A stretch of DNA of 64,000 bases from Symsagittifera roscoffensis (taxonomy: Eukaryota; Xenacoelomorpha; Acoela; Convolutidae). Positions 10,785 through 23,504 of the stretch are shown one piece after another (position 1 is the first letter of the stretch; each line of letters starts with the position of its first letter). The translations under genes were made by a program, and so were the position numbers. The stretch spans positions 47,040,101 to 47,104,100 of the forward strand of contig NC_087063.1 of NCBI RefSeq assembly GCF_963678635.1. The letters run 5' to 3'. Below the pieces are notes generated by a model, which did no database searches, was not told the DNA's origin, and saw only the letters and a program-made list of their open reading frames with translations.

Positions 10785-11260
10785 CCTTCAAAACTTTTTT
10801 CATTCCTTCAATCTTTTTTCAAATCTGGACATTTTTTATTATAGACACCTTCGAAATATTTCTTTCTCTTTATAATTTTTTGCAGTTTTTTTCGTAATTT
10901 TCTATTCACTGCAAAAAGCATACCTCAACTTTGCAAAATTTTTTGACCACCTCCTCAGGTACGATGTTTCAACAACTATCTAAATGTTAATACATTATTC
11001 AACAAGAAAGACATTTTTCTTCTTTTAGTGATTTCTTGTTGAATAGATGTCTTAACATTTAGATAGTTGTTGAAATATCGTACCTGAGGAGGTGGTCAAG
11101 CATTTTTGCAAAGTTGAGGTATGATTTTTTGCAGTGAATAAAAAATTACGAAAAAACTGCAAAAAATTATGAAAAGAATTATTTCGAAGGTGTCTATAAT
11201 AAAAAATGTACTGATTTGAAAAAAGATTGATAGAAATTAAAAAAGTTTTGAAATTTTTAT
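10785..11260. repeat. Long palindrome (about 0.47 kb) with the same loop motif
   Basis: The left arm, from about 10785, and the right arm, to about 11260, are inverted copies; markers include ttattatagacaccttcgaa and acctcctcaggtacgat. The centre at 11029-11041 is cttcttttagtga, identical to the loop of the neighbouring hairpin at 10328-10340 although the arms are unrelated. Confidence 0.85.
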
Positions 11261-12869
11261 TTTAAGGAGTTTAACTGATTGTGAAAGAAGCATTTGAAAA
11301 ATGATTTGTTCTTGCCGAATTATTTTTTATTTTTCGAGGCTAAATTTGAGTGTAGTCGGATTGTTTATTGATTTTTGACAAGTGGGTTGGGTATAGGCAA
11401 TTTTTGGTGAGGAGAAGTGTGAGTGTCTAAGAATTAGCTTTCTAGTTTTGTTTTTATTTATGGGATGATCGGGGTTATTCAGGAGTCATTCGTACTTTAG
11501 GCTAAATGATCATGTCCTATTTTTACTTTAGGCTAATTTTTTATTTTTCCTTAAGACAATTTGGAGTGTAAGTTCTACCCTCTTTTGGTACGCTCACAAC
11601 ACGTTGGCGCGGCTGAGGCGGTCACTATTCTGCAGCTTGAGTTTGTGCTGCTTGAACAGTAAGTAATATAATCAATCCATAAATTCGTTGGCTCAAATTT
11701 CAACAAATCAAATTCCAAGAAGATAAATTTGGGGCTTTATGCGACTGATTTTTTATTTTGGGTGCTATGAATATTGGGACCTATGGGAATTCACCTTTTA
11801 TTTACATTAGGGACCCGGTTAGTTTCTTGGGACCCCTCTATCTCACTTGTACCGGTAAGGTGTTTCAACCATTTTTTCCGGAAAAAATGCACTATTTTGC
11901 CTACACTGGTCAAGACAAGACGAAGTTAAAAGGATAAAATTTCCCGGATCTACTTAACAATCTCCCCGCCCCCTTCAAGAAAGATGGGGAGATTCTTTAG
12001 TAGGTACAATAGGGAGGAAGATTGTTAAGTAGATCCAATTTCCCCGCCAAACCTCTTCTTTATGCAATGCTGACTTTCTTCGAGTGGAAAAGCATATATT
12101 GCGGTGGCCAGTCAATAAGCAGAATGGGTCCAAGAGCAAAAAAAAACAGAAGAACATTAATTTTTTAAAGCTAATCGGTAAGTTAAATATTAGAATAGAC
12201 ATTATTACCAAAGAAACTAATATTTTATGTGTAATTTGAGTTATTTAATCGAGAATTTTTTTTTGTTAAAAAATCAACAATAAAATTGATGAAATTATTT
12301 AATTCTGGCATAATTTATTCATTTTCTGGTTTTATTGACAATTCTGATAATTGTTTTATCAATTAGACCGTATAATTTAATAAAAGGAAAATGTTTTTCT
12401 GCTCTTGGACCCATTCTGCTCTTAGACCATTCTGCTTATTGCACCCACCACCTCCATATATTGCATTGCAACTTTGTCTTCGTTTTTGGTTATTCCCACT
12501 TAATTCTGATTACGAGAGAAAGAAAAGCACCATTCAGGTTGTTGGTATGTGAAGTACTGACTATTTTTTGCTATGCTTTGAGTTGCATTATGCATATATG
12601 CAGCATTTCTAGAATGTTCTAGCAACCAATTGTTCTAAAATATTCCTACAATGCGATCTGTTCAACTGCGTAATTCATTTGTGTTTTTACCGAAGCTACG
12701 ATACAATATATTGTAAAACAGTGGTCAGTTGAATTCTATCGACCAGAAAAGTTCATCTGAAGACTTTATTGGTGAATTCTTTATCTTCAGATAGTTATTG
12801 TTACCTTAAATTGATTATCGCGATAAGTTATCGAAATTCGGATCCGTCCAATAATCGGCCTTTCGAGAC
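11261..12869. other. Intergenic region upstream of EDRF1
   Basis: No gene is seen. A small inverted repeat (ggatctacttaacaatc at 11945-11961 with its complement at 12018-12034) flanks a G/C-run motif and resembles the C-run repeat described at 22077-22700. The EDRF1 promoter should lie in the last few hundred bases, but I cannot point to a TATA box or initiator. Confidence 0.5.
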
Positions 12870-15800
12870 ATGGCGGAGAATAGTTTAAAGTCAACGGCAG
12901 TTGTCAAGTTTGACCCCTTCAAACTTCCGGATCAGTTCAACAAGGTAGCCCCACAGACTGATCTGCACAAAATACCGGAAGACTGGCTGTTGGATGAGAA
13001 AGACTATTCTCTGGATACGCTGGGATCCACTTCTAATCCAGTCATTCCGAGACCAACTGCGGCCGCGTCTCAGCCGCTCAGTTTGGTGTCGGCGCCTGGA
13101 GGCAGTTTCAACATGGCGTATAATAACGTGGATATGGTCGGCGACGTAGATGTCATTGCTCATTCTGATGTTGTGAAGAAACTTATTCGTCTTCCATTTG
13201 GTAAGTTGGGACGTTTCAGATTTACTAAAGAATTGTTTACTGGGTTAAAAATGATGGAGGAAGGCCTGGGAACAGCAGATATGTGCTTTTCATGTCTGTG
13301 CTGCTTAGACTTAAGACGCTTAAGTTGTGTAGTTCAGAACAGGACGAGAGTTTGAATGAGGATAATGAATCTTGGTAAGAAAGATGAGCTGTTGTGATAA
13401 TTCAGCAGATAAGTGGCTAATGAAGGACCGGAAATTGAAATTTGAATAAATTTTGTGTGCATGATTGATTGGCAGGATGTATTTTTGCTCGTTCCTGCAT
13501 CCTTCGCCTCAGGGCTTCAAAAATATGATAGTTGGGTTCCTAGAACTATGATAGTTGGGTTCCTGAAGCTTTTGGTGTAATATATATTTCGAAACGGCTT
13601 GCGTATTTGTTAACCTACATTCCAGAGTTTCACTGGCCCGACACGCCGCCTTTTCATACATTCATTTTCGGCTATCATACAGATCCGGCTATCATAATGA
13701 ACTAAATAAAACTTCTGAATATAGGAAGCGAATTAACCAGACTTCGTTTTGCCTTTCTCTGTACTTTTCGTATGTGAAGGGTACTGAACAGAATTCAATT
13801 GAAGATTCAACAGCTTAAGTTAAATATTGATTATGTCTTTTATATGATGTTTAAGACAAGCGTCAGTTGAGTATCGTTGTGCACCGAATCGGAAAGACTC
13901 TTCTACTGGATGAGTTCGACATCCTTGCTCTGCTAATTGCCACACAGGTTAATTTGATGTTAAACAGCAGCCAATCAGATCACACTACATGAAACTGATT
14001 TTGATAATTAATGTGTTCTATTTGCAGGAAACCGAGTGGCAATGGATTCGAGAGTTTGTCCAGAATCATGTCTTGGATGATCTCAAAAGAAAGGTGAGCT
14101 TAATTGGCACGAATTTTAATCAAATGTATTGCATTCCTGTTATGAACATTTTTCATCCTCATTTGAATCTATAACCTTTATTTTAAGTTTTGTACAAGAT
14201 ATTTTAATCACTATAATTGTAGCAATTTTTTTTTTCATTTTTTTTTGCAGAATCTTCATATTAAGAGACCATACGGTCGATCAACTCCAGCGGCAATGGA
14301 GCACAGCATGATGTCCAAATTCCTCCACTACAGCGTGCCAAAGATGCTCGGGTCCCAGTCTTCCTTCTCGGAAGAAACAGTCATAGCTCCTCCATCCGAC
14401 AACGAGATTCTAAATCTACCCGAACCGAACCTCAAAATCGCAGGACTTTCTGAAGCCGAGAAAATTGAGGACTCTTCGCGAACTGTTTTATGGGAGTTTG
14501 AAAATATGCAGATGTTATTGGGAAGTAACTTGCCCATCTTTGGAGGCGCCGATCACCCAGTTGTCAGCTTGAGACTGCATGATGATTCCAAGCCCATCAA
14601 TGTGTTGACTGGACTAGATTACTGGCTGGATAACTTGATTTGCAATGTGCCGGAATTGGCCATGTGCTTTCATATTAATGGAATTGTGCAAGTGAGTATG
14701 TTCAATTAGGTTTCTCCACTGACGGAAAGTTGTTGAATCAAAAATTGGAGCCAAAAAAGTGATACTTTGAGCAGAAAGTTGAATTAATTTGTTAAGACAC
14801 TTTCAAAATAAATTTCATTTGGTACGCTTAGAAATACGAGGTTTACAAAACTATGGACATTCCAAACTTGGAGTCGAGCAAATTTTCCCCGACTGCAGTT
14901 CGAGACATCGCACAGAATATTCTCTCATTCCTGAATAACAACTGCACGAAAGAAGGACACACTTACTGGTTGTTCAAACCACACGGTGATGAAATCGTGA
15001 AGCTCTACGACTTGACATCAATCTGCGAGACCACTTCGAACGAGCAGGAAACTTTGGGATCCTCTCAGGCCATGCACAACCCATTTGCAATTCCAGTGGC
15101 TTTCTTGCTCTACCGAGTGGCTAAGAATTTGGTGGCCAAATTCTCACATGACAGCGAAAGGTAAATACACAAAAGAGAAAAATTATTATGAAGGATCATG
15201 CCAGTTGTTGTCAAAAGTTATGAAAGTTCTGCGAATGGTTGTCAAAAAAGCGCTGGCGTTTGTTTCGAGTAACAATTTGGCAACCTTGTAGTCATTACAC
15301 AAGCATAGCTTGTAATATGTATTATGTTGCAGGTCTTCAAAAGTGCGTGATACCGTTTATTCGCTGTTACGCAATGCGCTAAAACTCATTCGTGACGTTA
15401 GGACGCAATCCGAAACTACGTCCTCAGCAGGCTCCTCTTTTTCCGCAGATGCGCAGTTCAAAAATTTGGAAGGATGTATTTACTTCTTACTGGTTCAGTT
15501 GTATATTCCGTCCGGACCATGGAAAGACTGGGCTTCCGGAAGTAGCGAGGATACGGAAAGTGTGGATGACCTTGGAAGCGAGTGTGGAGACAGTCTGAAC
15601 ACCGATTTAGACGACGCTTCCACCAGAACAAACAGCCCGGACCTTGGCGGATCCCAAAAACCTGGAGAGGGTCCCAATAGTTCAGACGGGCAAGAGTCGG
15701 ATGTATATAAGGGTGTTTCGATTGAGAGAAAGACTCTGCTGAATAAATCAGATCGCAGTTTGATAAAAGAGCATCGCAAGGCACACGAATACTCGCATTT

Positions 15801-18800
15801 GGACTTGACTATCGAGGAGAGATGCAGATCGGCTTTAGAATACACTTTGAAGTGCTTCCAGTTTCTGGACTCATACTCTTTCGAGCACAGGTTAGTCAAA
15901 ACTTTAGGGGCCAACATATATTTATATGAAAATTTTGGCAGAAAATATATTGTATATCAAGTTCAATGTCCAGGCAACTCAAAAACCAAAAAAAAAGAAT
16001 GACATAAATAATGTTTTAAAGGTTTTGTTCGGAAAAAAAAAACATTTTAGGAGCTCTGATCTCCCAAAATCTAACGCTGATCAATCTGATGAAACGTCAT
16101 TGATCTCAGTAGATGCTGCTAAAACATGGAAAGACAGCATCAGATGCAGCCTGCAATACAAACTAGCTGTCATTTTGTCCACTTTTGGGCTCCAATTCTT
16201 CGAAACTGGAAAATATGGACGTGCTTTTCGCTATTTGAAACTTGCACTTTCATCCTGCTGTTCAATTGGAGTTGCAAGTGAGCTAAAATGCGACGAAACC
16301 AGTGGAGAAAAACAGGATGAAAAAGGAACTGAAGATGCCAAACGAGGATCTTTGCTGTTGGGAAAGATTCTACAGTTGATGGGTGATGTTTTCATGTTCT
16401 TTGCGAGCTGCACCAAAAGTCCAGAGCAGGCGGAACTGCATATTGAGGAGGCGACTAAAGGTCACACAGAGATTGAACTTCAGTTGTCGTGTTATTTGAC
16501 ACCGGACAACAATGAAATTTGTGAGTAAAATTTTCTGTTTTACGAAAGAAAATATATTTTGGTTACGCTGATCGTGTGTTCCGAATAGTCAGAAATGTCG
16601 TAAATAGTTGTCAAAACTTCCATTTCCAACAGTCTTTGTTAAGCAAAATAATTTTTGGACCCGTTTGATCTGGTTTGTTATTTTTTATATTAATCACATG
16701 ATACAAGCTCCTATGTTGCGCAACGTTCATGCTTCAAGAATGTTTTTGTGTTTAGATGCCAAAATGGACCAACATTCAATATGCGGCGATTACGAGAGAT
16801 GTATTGATTCGGCGGCTGGAATCTACAACATATGTCGAGATCATATGGCCACGACTAACTATTCTTCACTTGCCAAAAACACAAGAGACGAATTCTCGAA
16901 TGTCCTCGAACAGAAATGGAGCTCAACTTACAAAACACAACAGCAGAAAAACACGTTAAGTAAATCTGATCAAAGCCGATCAAAGAAATCCCGCTCAAAA
17001 AATTCTTCCGAAAAGTTGAATAAAAAACCGAGCTCGACAAATGAGGTAAGAATTGCAAAGAAATCGCCTGCCGCAATAGACGTACAAGAGTGGGCTTTCA
17101 AAGGGGAGGGCTACTTGTTGAAACGAATGGGCAATGTTAACAACGAGTTGGGCAGAATGTATGAGAACAGGCTGATGGCGTCATGTTCTTCAGTTTCTGA
17201 AACAGGTTAGTTATCTGTGTAAAGACCGTTTATCCACGTGGGAAAGGACCAACATACGTCGAGCTGTACAGCTGATCACGGCAAACCGCTGATGTCCCCC
17301 TGCTTAAGAATTTCATGCAATTTTTTTGGTTGTTTTTCTGGGCTGGGTAATATGCCTCACCCTCAAGCAACGAGCACGAATCATGTTGGGCTTCGAAAAT
17401 CCTACCTTTCGATTGAGAGGCGGAGACGTAACCCCTTAACCTCCGCTCCACGTGGTACGTTTTGCGATGCGATTTGGGGAAACAAGACATCTTTTGCTTA
17501 GTATTTCAGTTTTTCAGCTGATTCGTAAAATTTGAATTTGTTTTTTCCTCTCTCCGTATTTGATTTTCATTATAGGCGTTTTCTTGTTGTTTACACATAT
17601 CATTAAGGTATTGAATCTTGTCTTATATATTGAATGAAAGTATTAATGCACTATAGACCCAACGTTTCTACTTTTCTATCGAGCACAAGTTTTCTTTCGT
17701 TCAGAGCAACCATCGAGCTCAATGTTTCAGCAGCCTTTAGTGACGAACTTCTTAGATCTTTCATTTATTCTCAAGTCCTTAAACAAGTTGAACTCGATTT
17801 AACTTCACAGCTAGACAGTAACCGCTTTATTTTTTGTCCAAATTTTTGCGTTACAGCTTCATTTTAGTCTGAACGGAATCAACTAAAAAAACAGCAACCT
17901 CCATGCTTAGAAAAACCAATTTTAGCAAACCGATTCGAACCATGAAATTACTTAATATTTCAAGATTCCTAGCTGGAATAGCTTGCTTAGAAAAAGTTAA
18001 ACAGTTTATTTCATCGACTGAATCGGTTCGGGAACATTTTTTAACTTTTTCTATATGAACTAGATGAAATAAACTGAATTTTCTGAAATCGAAAAGTTCA
18101 TCGGTTGAATGGCTCTAATAGAAAAACTCAAACGTTTCGCTGTGACATATTTCAAAAACACATTGCTTGATGGCTTGATTAGAAAAATTTTTAACTTTTC
18201 GACAACCGATTTGGTCTATGAAATAATTTGAATTATTCCACGCTTCGTCATTTGATTGGCTCAAATAAGAACATGATCTTTCGAAAACCAATTCGGTCTA
18301 TAAAATAACATGTTCTAAATTTTCTTCGGTTGAATGGCTCCAATATAAAACCTTATTTGTTCGCTTTCTGATTACTTTTATGAAATAACTGAAATAGCTT
18401 GCCTAAAAAACATGAAATTTTCGCCAACTGATTCGCTCTTGCTTGAAAGATACTTGCTTGAGTTGCTTGAGTAGTGGTAATTTTTTGCTTTCCGTAAGAT
18501 CTTTTGCGACTAATTTAGACGCAATTTGTCATACCACTTAATTTTATGAATGCATTGCGCTCAATTAAAAATATATATTTCACCTGCGATGATTTAAAGG
18601 TTTAAAAATAGCCAGTTGACAAGGATAAACACGAGCGAATTTCCATATTTTTATGTTCTCAAAATATGTCAGTTTTAAACTAACATTTTTTGTCTGTTGA
18701 GGACGATTTTCGTTTAAAAATTTTTCTTAAAAAGTTTGATTTTAAGTTATGAACTAAATTATGGACTAAATGTTATGAACATTCGCAGGAGCTTGAATCG

Positions 18801-21800
18801 AGCAGTCTTGGTAAGTGCTAAAGAAAGTAGTGAATGGCGACTCCATCAGTCCATGTGATTTTGCCGTTTTTGTACTGGAGTCTTTAAAGATGATAACGCT
18901 CAAATTAGTTTTTTCGGTGGTCTAACTTCTATTTTCTTTATGACTTTCAATTTTATTTTCTTAGTGAGTAGAATGCAAGTTATCTTTTCCAACAAGAAAA
19001 TAAACATATCGCAAAAACCTCGTTGACCCTTAGTTTCAAACGCACATTTTTCTCAAATGAGGCAAATATCAAACATGTCTTTCAGTCGGAGGTCAAAAAT
19101 AGCTGTTTCAGGTTTTTTTCAAGTGCCAATTAATGAAGGGAAGATTTTTATTTGTCTTTTTTTGTTCTTTTTTGTAAGGAAAAGTCCTAAAAATTGTCTT
19201 AAAGTTGTTTTTCCCGGTTTGATTCGTGACTTTTTTCAGTTCGTTTCAATTTGTTGGAAAACAGGTAAATTATTTTTTCCACTTGCATATTAGCAAATGA
19301 TGCGGAGAGAAAACGTGAACGACTTTCAGTTTCGAGAGTGAATTTTTATTTCCAAGAGGGATAAGAAAACTTGGGTCTTGAAAATTACTTATTTATTTTC
19401 GAACTTCAAAGTTAATGACCTTGAAACTCTTTAATTTAAAGACTAATAATAGCGACCAATTTAATTTAATTTAATAGTGACCAATAAACCAAGAATCTTT
19501 TGTAAGTGACCAATAAACCAATCAGAAAATACCTTCTCCTTAACCAGATATTCTTGAAATTAAAAGAGTTCTAAGGTAATAAACTTTGAACAAGCGTTAT
19601 CAAACTGTAATTTAGACTTTTTTCTAACTAACAACTAGTTGAACAGAATCACTGAATCATTTGATAGCTTGCTTTTTAGCTGAAGGTAATATTCTTGAAA
19701 ATTTGTGTTCAGTAGTGTGGTGGTAAGGAGCGGGGCTATCTCGAGAAGGATCAAGCGTTCGAATCCACGACCATGCCAGTTTTTCTAAGTCGACGATTTT
19801 AGTTCAGACATAGGTCGCGATGATTTGTTTTAAGTTTTTTTTGCAGGAAAATTGGTTCAGGCTCGAATTTACTTTTTTGCGGTTTGGCTTTTAACTTCTT
19901 TTTAAGTTCAGTTCATTTCCTTTGGTAAAAGGAAGGCAAACTTCACTATCGAATGTAAAAATCACGAAAAGCGTATCAGGTTCCCCAGCGGAATAAAAAC
20001 TTAACCCAATGATCCAGTTTTCTCAAATTGGGTTAGCTATATCAAAAAAGTGCTAATTATAAATTGTTATAGAAATTCAAAGAGCCTTAAGGCAATCTAT
20101 TTTTTTCTTCGAAATTCATAAGTTGAAGATTTAAGAAAAAAACAAGTCGTTTTTTTTCAGTTTCCTTCATTTCTTTTTTCCAACTGTCAGTTGGCTATGT
20201 TCATTATAGTTGCAAGTGTTGTTATTGTGTTTTTGGGAAGCTCGAAACGTTTTTTACAAAATCTTTTTTTTCGGCTCTACTGGTGTCTGCTCAAAAATTG
20301 TCGGCTCTGTTTCCGCTTCGTCAGTATTGTTCCGTTGCTAATTTAAAAATGTTTTGCTTGGCATGTTTGCCTAGATTGAAATTTTATCGAGACAAAGGAA
20401 AAATTTAGTAGACCTAGTTTTTCTCAACATTTTTTTGTACTTCTAATTTTTTTTCATGTTTGTGTTGTATCGCAAGTGATGCGAAGCCCCGCTTCGCCTC
20501 TGCTTTAAAAATGTGTAAAAAATTAGTTCGAAAAATATATATTTACCTTTTCCGACTCTGCTAGCCGACTGTTTTTATATGTTCAGGTGAAATTCCATAT
20601 GAAGCGGAAGATCTTCTGAAATTATCAAAGAGTCACTTCGAAAAAGCGCACGATTACTTCGCTCAGATCGGAGACCGGGCCAACGTTGGATTGGTGGTCG
20701 GAAACACCGGACGTCTGTGTAGAATATGGGCGTATTTGTTGAACTTGCAAAGCACGAGTGAACAGAAATCTCCGACTGGCAATACGGAGCAGGAAGACGA
20801 AGTTTCAGATACCAATAAAGCAGTTGAAGAAAGTGGGGTGCCATCGGCGGTTAAAAGCTACTATTACAAGGTGAACAGGTCATAGAATTATTGCTTGCGT
20901 TGTATTGAGATCGATGGTTAGTTAAGTGTAGATTTTCAGAAAAAAAAGCATTTATTTGTTTTTCTGAAGTGTGATACCGCCAGAAAGGCAGCAATCAAAT
21001 ACTTAAAAGGGCGCAATGTTGAATCTCAAATTTTTGTTGCAGGCAATAGATTATTACAGACAGGCGCTGGTTAATCTCGAGAACACTGGAGACTCGAATT
21101 TAGTCAGTGGAATGACATGGGATCTATGCACTACATATTTCACTTTAGGACGACTAGTCCAAGACAACGCCAGTACTCAGACACCGAAAGAGAGAGAAAG
21201 GTCAAAGCAAGAAGTCATTGACAATTTGACAAAAGCTATGAAGTATTGCATTCCGCCACCCAATATATGCGAGAAAAAAGTGTCAGAAAATGATATCTTG
21301 TTGAAAGAGAGACACTTGATCCGCCTAGGAGAAATTCATCAACGTTTGGGATCTTTGTACCATCATGCGTACAGGTAAAGGATTCCCGCGAGAAAAAACG
21401 AATCCTCTGAAATACATATCATTTGTAGAGCTTGTACAAACAGAGCTTGTTTAGAGAGTGCCTATTTATATTTTATAAAAAAGATTGGATTAATAAAAAC
21501 TAAAAATTATATTTTTAATGGAATTGCCGCAGGCAAGCCAATGCCAAATTATCTGAGTTCATTTAAAAAACTATGATTGTGAGTTGTCTTAATTGAGTTA
21601 TGCTTAGGTTTACTTTGAGTTTTTCGGTTTTTCCATGTAGGTTCGACGAGAATGCGGAGAAGTCAATGCATGCTTTGGCAGAATTCCACTACTCGAAGGC
21701 GGCTGATTGTTTCCACGTGGACCAAAGGGAGCAGGAGGAGAGCTCAGGTTCAGCTGAGATTGAGAATGCACGACTGGACCGAGATGACCTGTATGCGAGA

Positions 21801-23108
21801 GTACAACTGGAAAGAGTGGCTTTGTTAGAATTTCAACTGAACAGTGAGTCGTTTTGTAAAGGTTAAATTTCAGAATTAAATTAAGTGATTCTAAAAAATG
21901 GTGGTTTTTGATCACGCTAGGACATAAGATCGAAAAAAAGGTGCTAACAGAATTTAGGTACGCAATTTTGTAGGATCGATTTTTTAGTTTGTTTTGGAGA
22001 TATATTAAAACAATATAAATATTTCTCATATAAACAAACCTGATGATAAAAGTAATAAAAGATTGGTCAAAGTTGACGGATCAATTAGGCAATCTCCCCT
22101 CCTCCCTCCCACCGCCCGCGTTATGGCCAATTGAGTTACCTCACCCCCCCCCCCCCCCCCAGCAAAAACGATCAAACGCTACAAAAAGTCGTCAGCAAAA
22201 GCGAGTAGATTTTAGATGTGTTCGTAGTACGCAATCAATTTACCGACTGAAGTTTATTTCATTATGAATATCAGGAGAAACTGTGAATAACTGAAAAAAA
22301 TTAAAATTTGGAAAAAAAAATGTTGCAAATTTTTGTCCATTGCCTCATCGAAAACAGCAATTTACCAGGGTTGGTGTACTAGCCTTGTATTTCAATACCA
22401 AAAACTGTTCTCCACAGCACCTTAATTTGTACGCAATAGATTTTTTTCATTTAGGGCAGAAAAAATTAGCTTTATGTGTCCCAGTTTTATCGATTCCATG
22501 TAATCTTTGTTATGTAATTTTGAGCTTTGATATTGTAAATTTTGGCGTTCCACATTCGTTGGAGAGTCTGGTTCATGATTTCTTTTCAATCAAACTATTT
22601 TTAGGTTGTTATAAACATGTTTCAATTACCTATTGAGCTATCTCCCCCCACACGAGAATGGGGGGGGGGGGTGAGAGATTGCTCAATTGATCCAATTTGA
22701 CTGCCGGGAATGGAAGAGATTGTATTGATAAAATTAAACGATAACTTGATGCAACTCATTAAAATCATTTCAGGTGCAACAATTCCTAAGCTGATCTGCA
22801 AAATGCTCAACACATCAGTGGCTATTCTGAGCGAAGCCTTCGCAGCCCTGGAAAGACTAGATTTTGAAAAACATTCTCTATCGACTGTGTTCATTCAGCA
22901 AATCAGGAAAGTTCTGCTCTTCAGTTTCAAATTCTACTCGTCTTCAGCAGGTCCCAAGAAAAATAGTGGGATCAAAAATGACGTGCAATCGAGAGACAAG
23001 CTGAAAGCTCTGTACGCAAGATCCTTAAAAGCAGACGTTACAAACTGCCAAGATTGGCTGGACATTTTAAAACAGTTTAGAAATTTAATGATCACTATGT
23101 CCATCTAG
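12870..23108 (+). CDS. EDRF1: EDRF1 (erythroid differentiation-related factor 1), 12 exons, complete
   Basis: Exons: 12870-13200, 13856-13947, 14028-14093, 14251-14691, 14832-15160, 15333-15890, 16051-16520, 16756-17205, 20587-20870, 21043-21374, 21641-21843, 22774-23108. All introns are GT-AG and all phases match, giving 1296 codons plus TAG; vertebrate EDRF1 is about 1240 residues. Conserved stretches include VVHRIGKTLLLDEFDI (from about residue 117), PINVLTGLDYWLDN and NCTKEGHTYWLFK. The middle (exon 6) carries an acidic Ser/Asp-rich insert. The C-terminal half is helical with TPR-like repeats, for example AIDYYRQALVNL and EFHYSKAADCF. In vertebrates the protein is nuclear and linked to globin expression; its role in this animal is unknown. 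The start is the first ATG and gives a normal family N-terminus (VVKFDPFKLPDQFN). Intron 8 (3.4 kb) and intron 11 (0.9 kb) are expanded by repeats. Confidence 0.93.
13525..13564. repeat. 17-bp duplicated unit in EDRF1 intron 1
   Basis: The unit atgatagttgggttcct occurs at 13525-13541 and again at 13548-13564 within intron 1. It is a simple local duplication with no visible function. Confidence 0.8.
17380..17455 (-). repeat. tRNA-like sequence, probably a SINE head or tRNA pseudogene
   Basis: On the minus strand, an A-box-like part (gcggaggttaaggggtt) is followed about 40 bases later by a degenerate B box (ggattttcgaagccc). The arrangement recalls tRNA-Ser, but I cannot draw a convincing cloverleaf, so I treat it as a tRNA-derived repeat inside EDRF1 intron 8. 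Confidence 0.35.
17880..18450. repeat. Degenerate minisatellite in EDRF1 intron 8
   Basis: A poorly conserved unit of roughly 75-95 bases is repeated about six times. Each copy contains variants of cgattcggtctatgaaat and of ttgaatggctc followed by an A-rich stretch. The same family occurs inverted at 27940-28470. Confidence 0.6.
19731..20345 (+). repeat. Dispersed repeat family A with a tRNA-like head
   Basis: The head (19731-19790) ends in a B-box-like gttcgaatcc. The body carries landmarks gttcagttcatttcc, gatccagttttctcaaattg and tccaactgtcag, which recur in the same order at 61335-62230 and in reverse at 47560-48060 and 56820-57080. It looks like a long tRNA-derived SINE or a composite non-autonomous element. 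It lies in EDRF1 intron 8. Confidence 0.6.
20472..20510. repeat. Small GC hairpin (gcgaagc arms)
   Basis: gcgaagc-ccc-gcttcgc forms a perfect 7-bp stem. A similar gcgaagc-agc-gcttcgc hairpin, with related flanks on the opposite strand, lies at about 55629-55646. It could mark the end of a repeat family. Confidence 0.5.
22077..22700. repeat. C-run repeat with terminal inverted repeats in EDRF1 intron 11
   Basis: The left end (ggatcaattaggcaatctcc) and right end (gagattgctcaattgatcc) are inverted. Just inside each end are homopolymer runs, about 16 C at 22145-22160 and about 10 G near 22662. Related motifs occur at 11945-12034 and 59205-59335. A miniature inverted-repeat element is the simplest reading. 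Confidence 0.6.
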
Positions 23109-23139
23109 ATCACTTTTTCCATGTAGCATAAGTGGCGAC

Positions 23140-23178
23140 ATTAAAATTGCGATAAAGAAATTGATTTGTTGAATTAAA
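23140..23178 (+). promoter_or_regulatory. Candidate EDRF1 polyadenylation signals
   Basis: Two ATTAAA hexamers (23140-23145 and 23173-23178) follow the stop codon by 32 and 65 bases. ATTAAA is the common variant of AATAAA. In AT-rich sequence such matches are expected by chance. Confidence 0.35.
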
Positions 23179-23235
23179 ATCTATTTTGTTGTCTACTCCA
23201 AAACGAATAGTTAAGAGAAACATTGTCAAATTTTT

Positions 23236-23335
23236 TTTTTCAGAAAAAATTTGACTTTCTAACTAGCCATTTTTGACGGAATTTTTAAATATCATTCAAA
23301 AGGTTTCGTTGTCCTGAGCTTAAATTCCGACTAAA
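23236..23335 (+). repeat. Truncated copy of repeat family B
   Basis: The segment from the pyrimidine-rich ttcagaaaaaatttgac to ttgtcctgagcttaaatt matches the 5' part of the full copy at 24053-24581. Confidence 0.6.
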
Positions 23336-23504
23336 TGATACACAAGCCATCAACTCATTTAGCATACTTTTATAAAATATGGGACTTTCAAAACTGTATT
23401 AACTCAATTAATACCATCGTATCAGCAAAGCATCACAGTTAACGTGAAAACATTGCTTCTGGTCAAGTATGCATGAAAGTCAATTATTATTCAAGTCTGC
23501 TTGG

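Noticed and set aside
10148-11260. CRISPR-like repeat array
   Set aside because: The repeats are inverted hairpin arms, not short direct repeats with unique spacers, and the genome is eukaryotic.
15495-15917. 140-aa minus-strand frame opposite EDRF1 exon 6
   Set aside because: It is a shadow of the EDRF1 coding exon.
19731-19790. Functional tRNA gene
   Set aside because: B box is good but the acceptor and anticodon arms do not pair; the family-A body follows directly.
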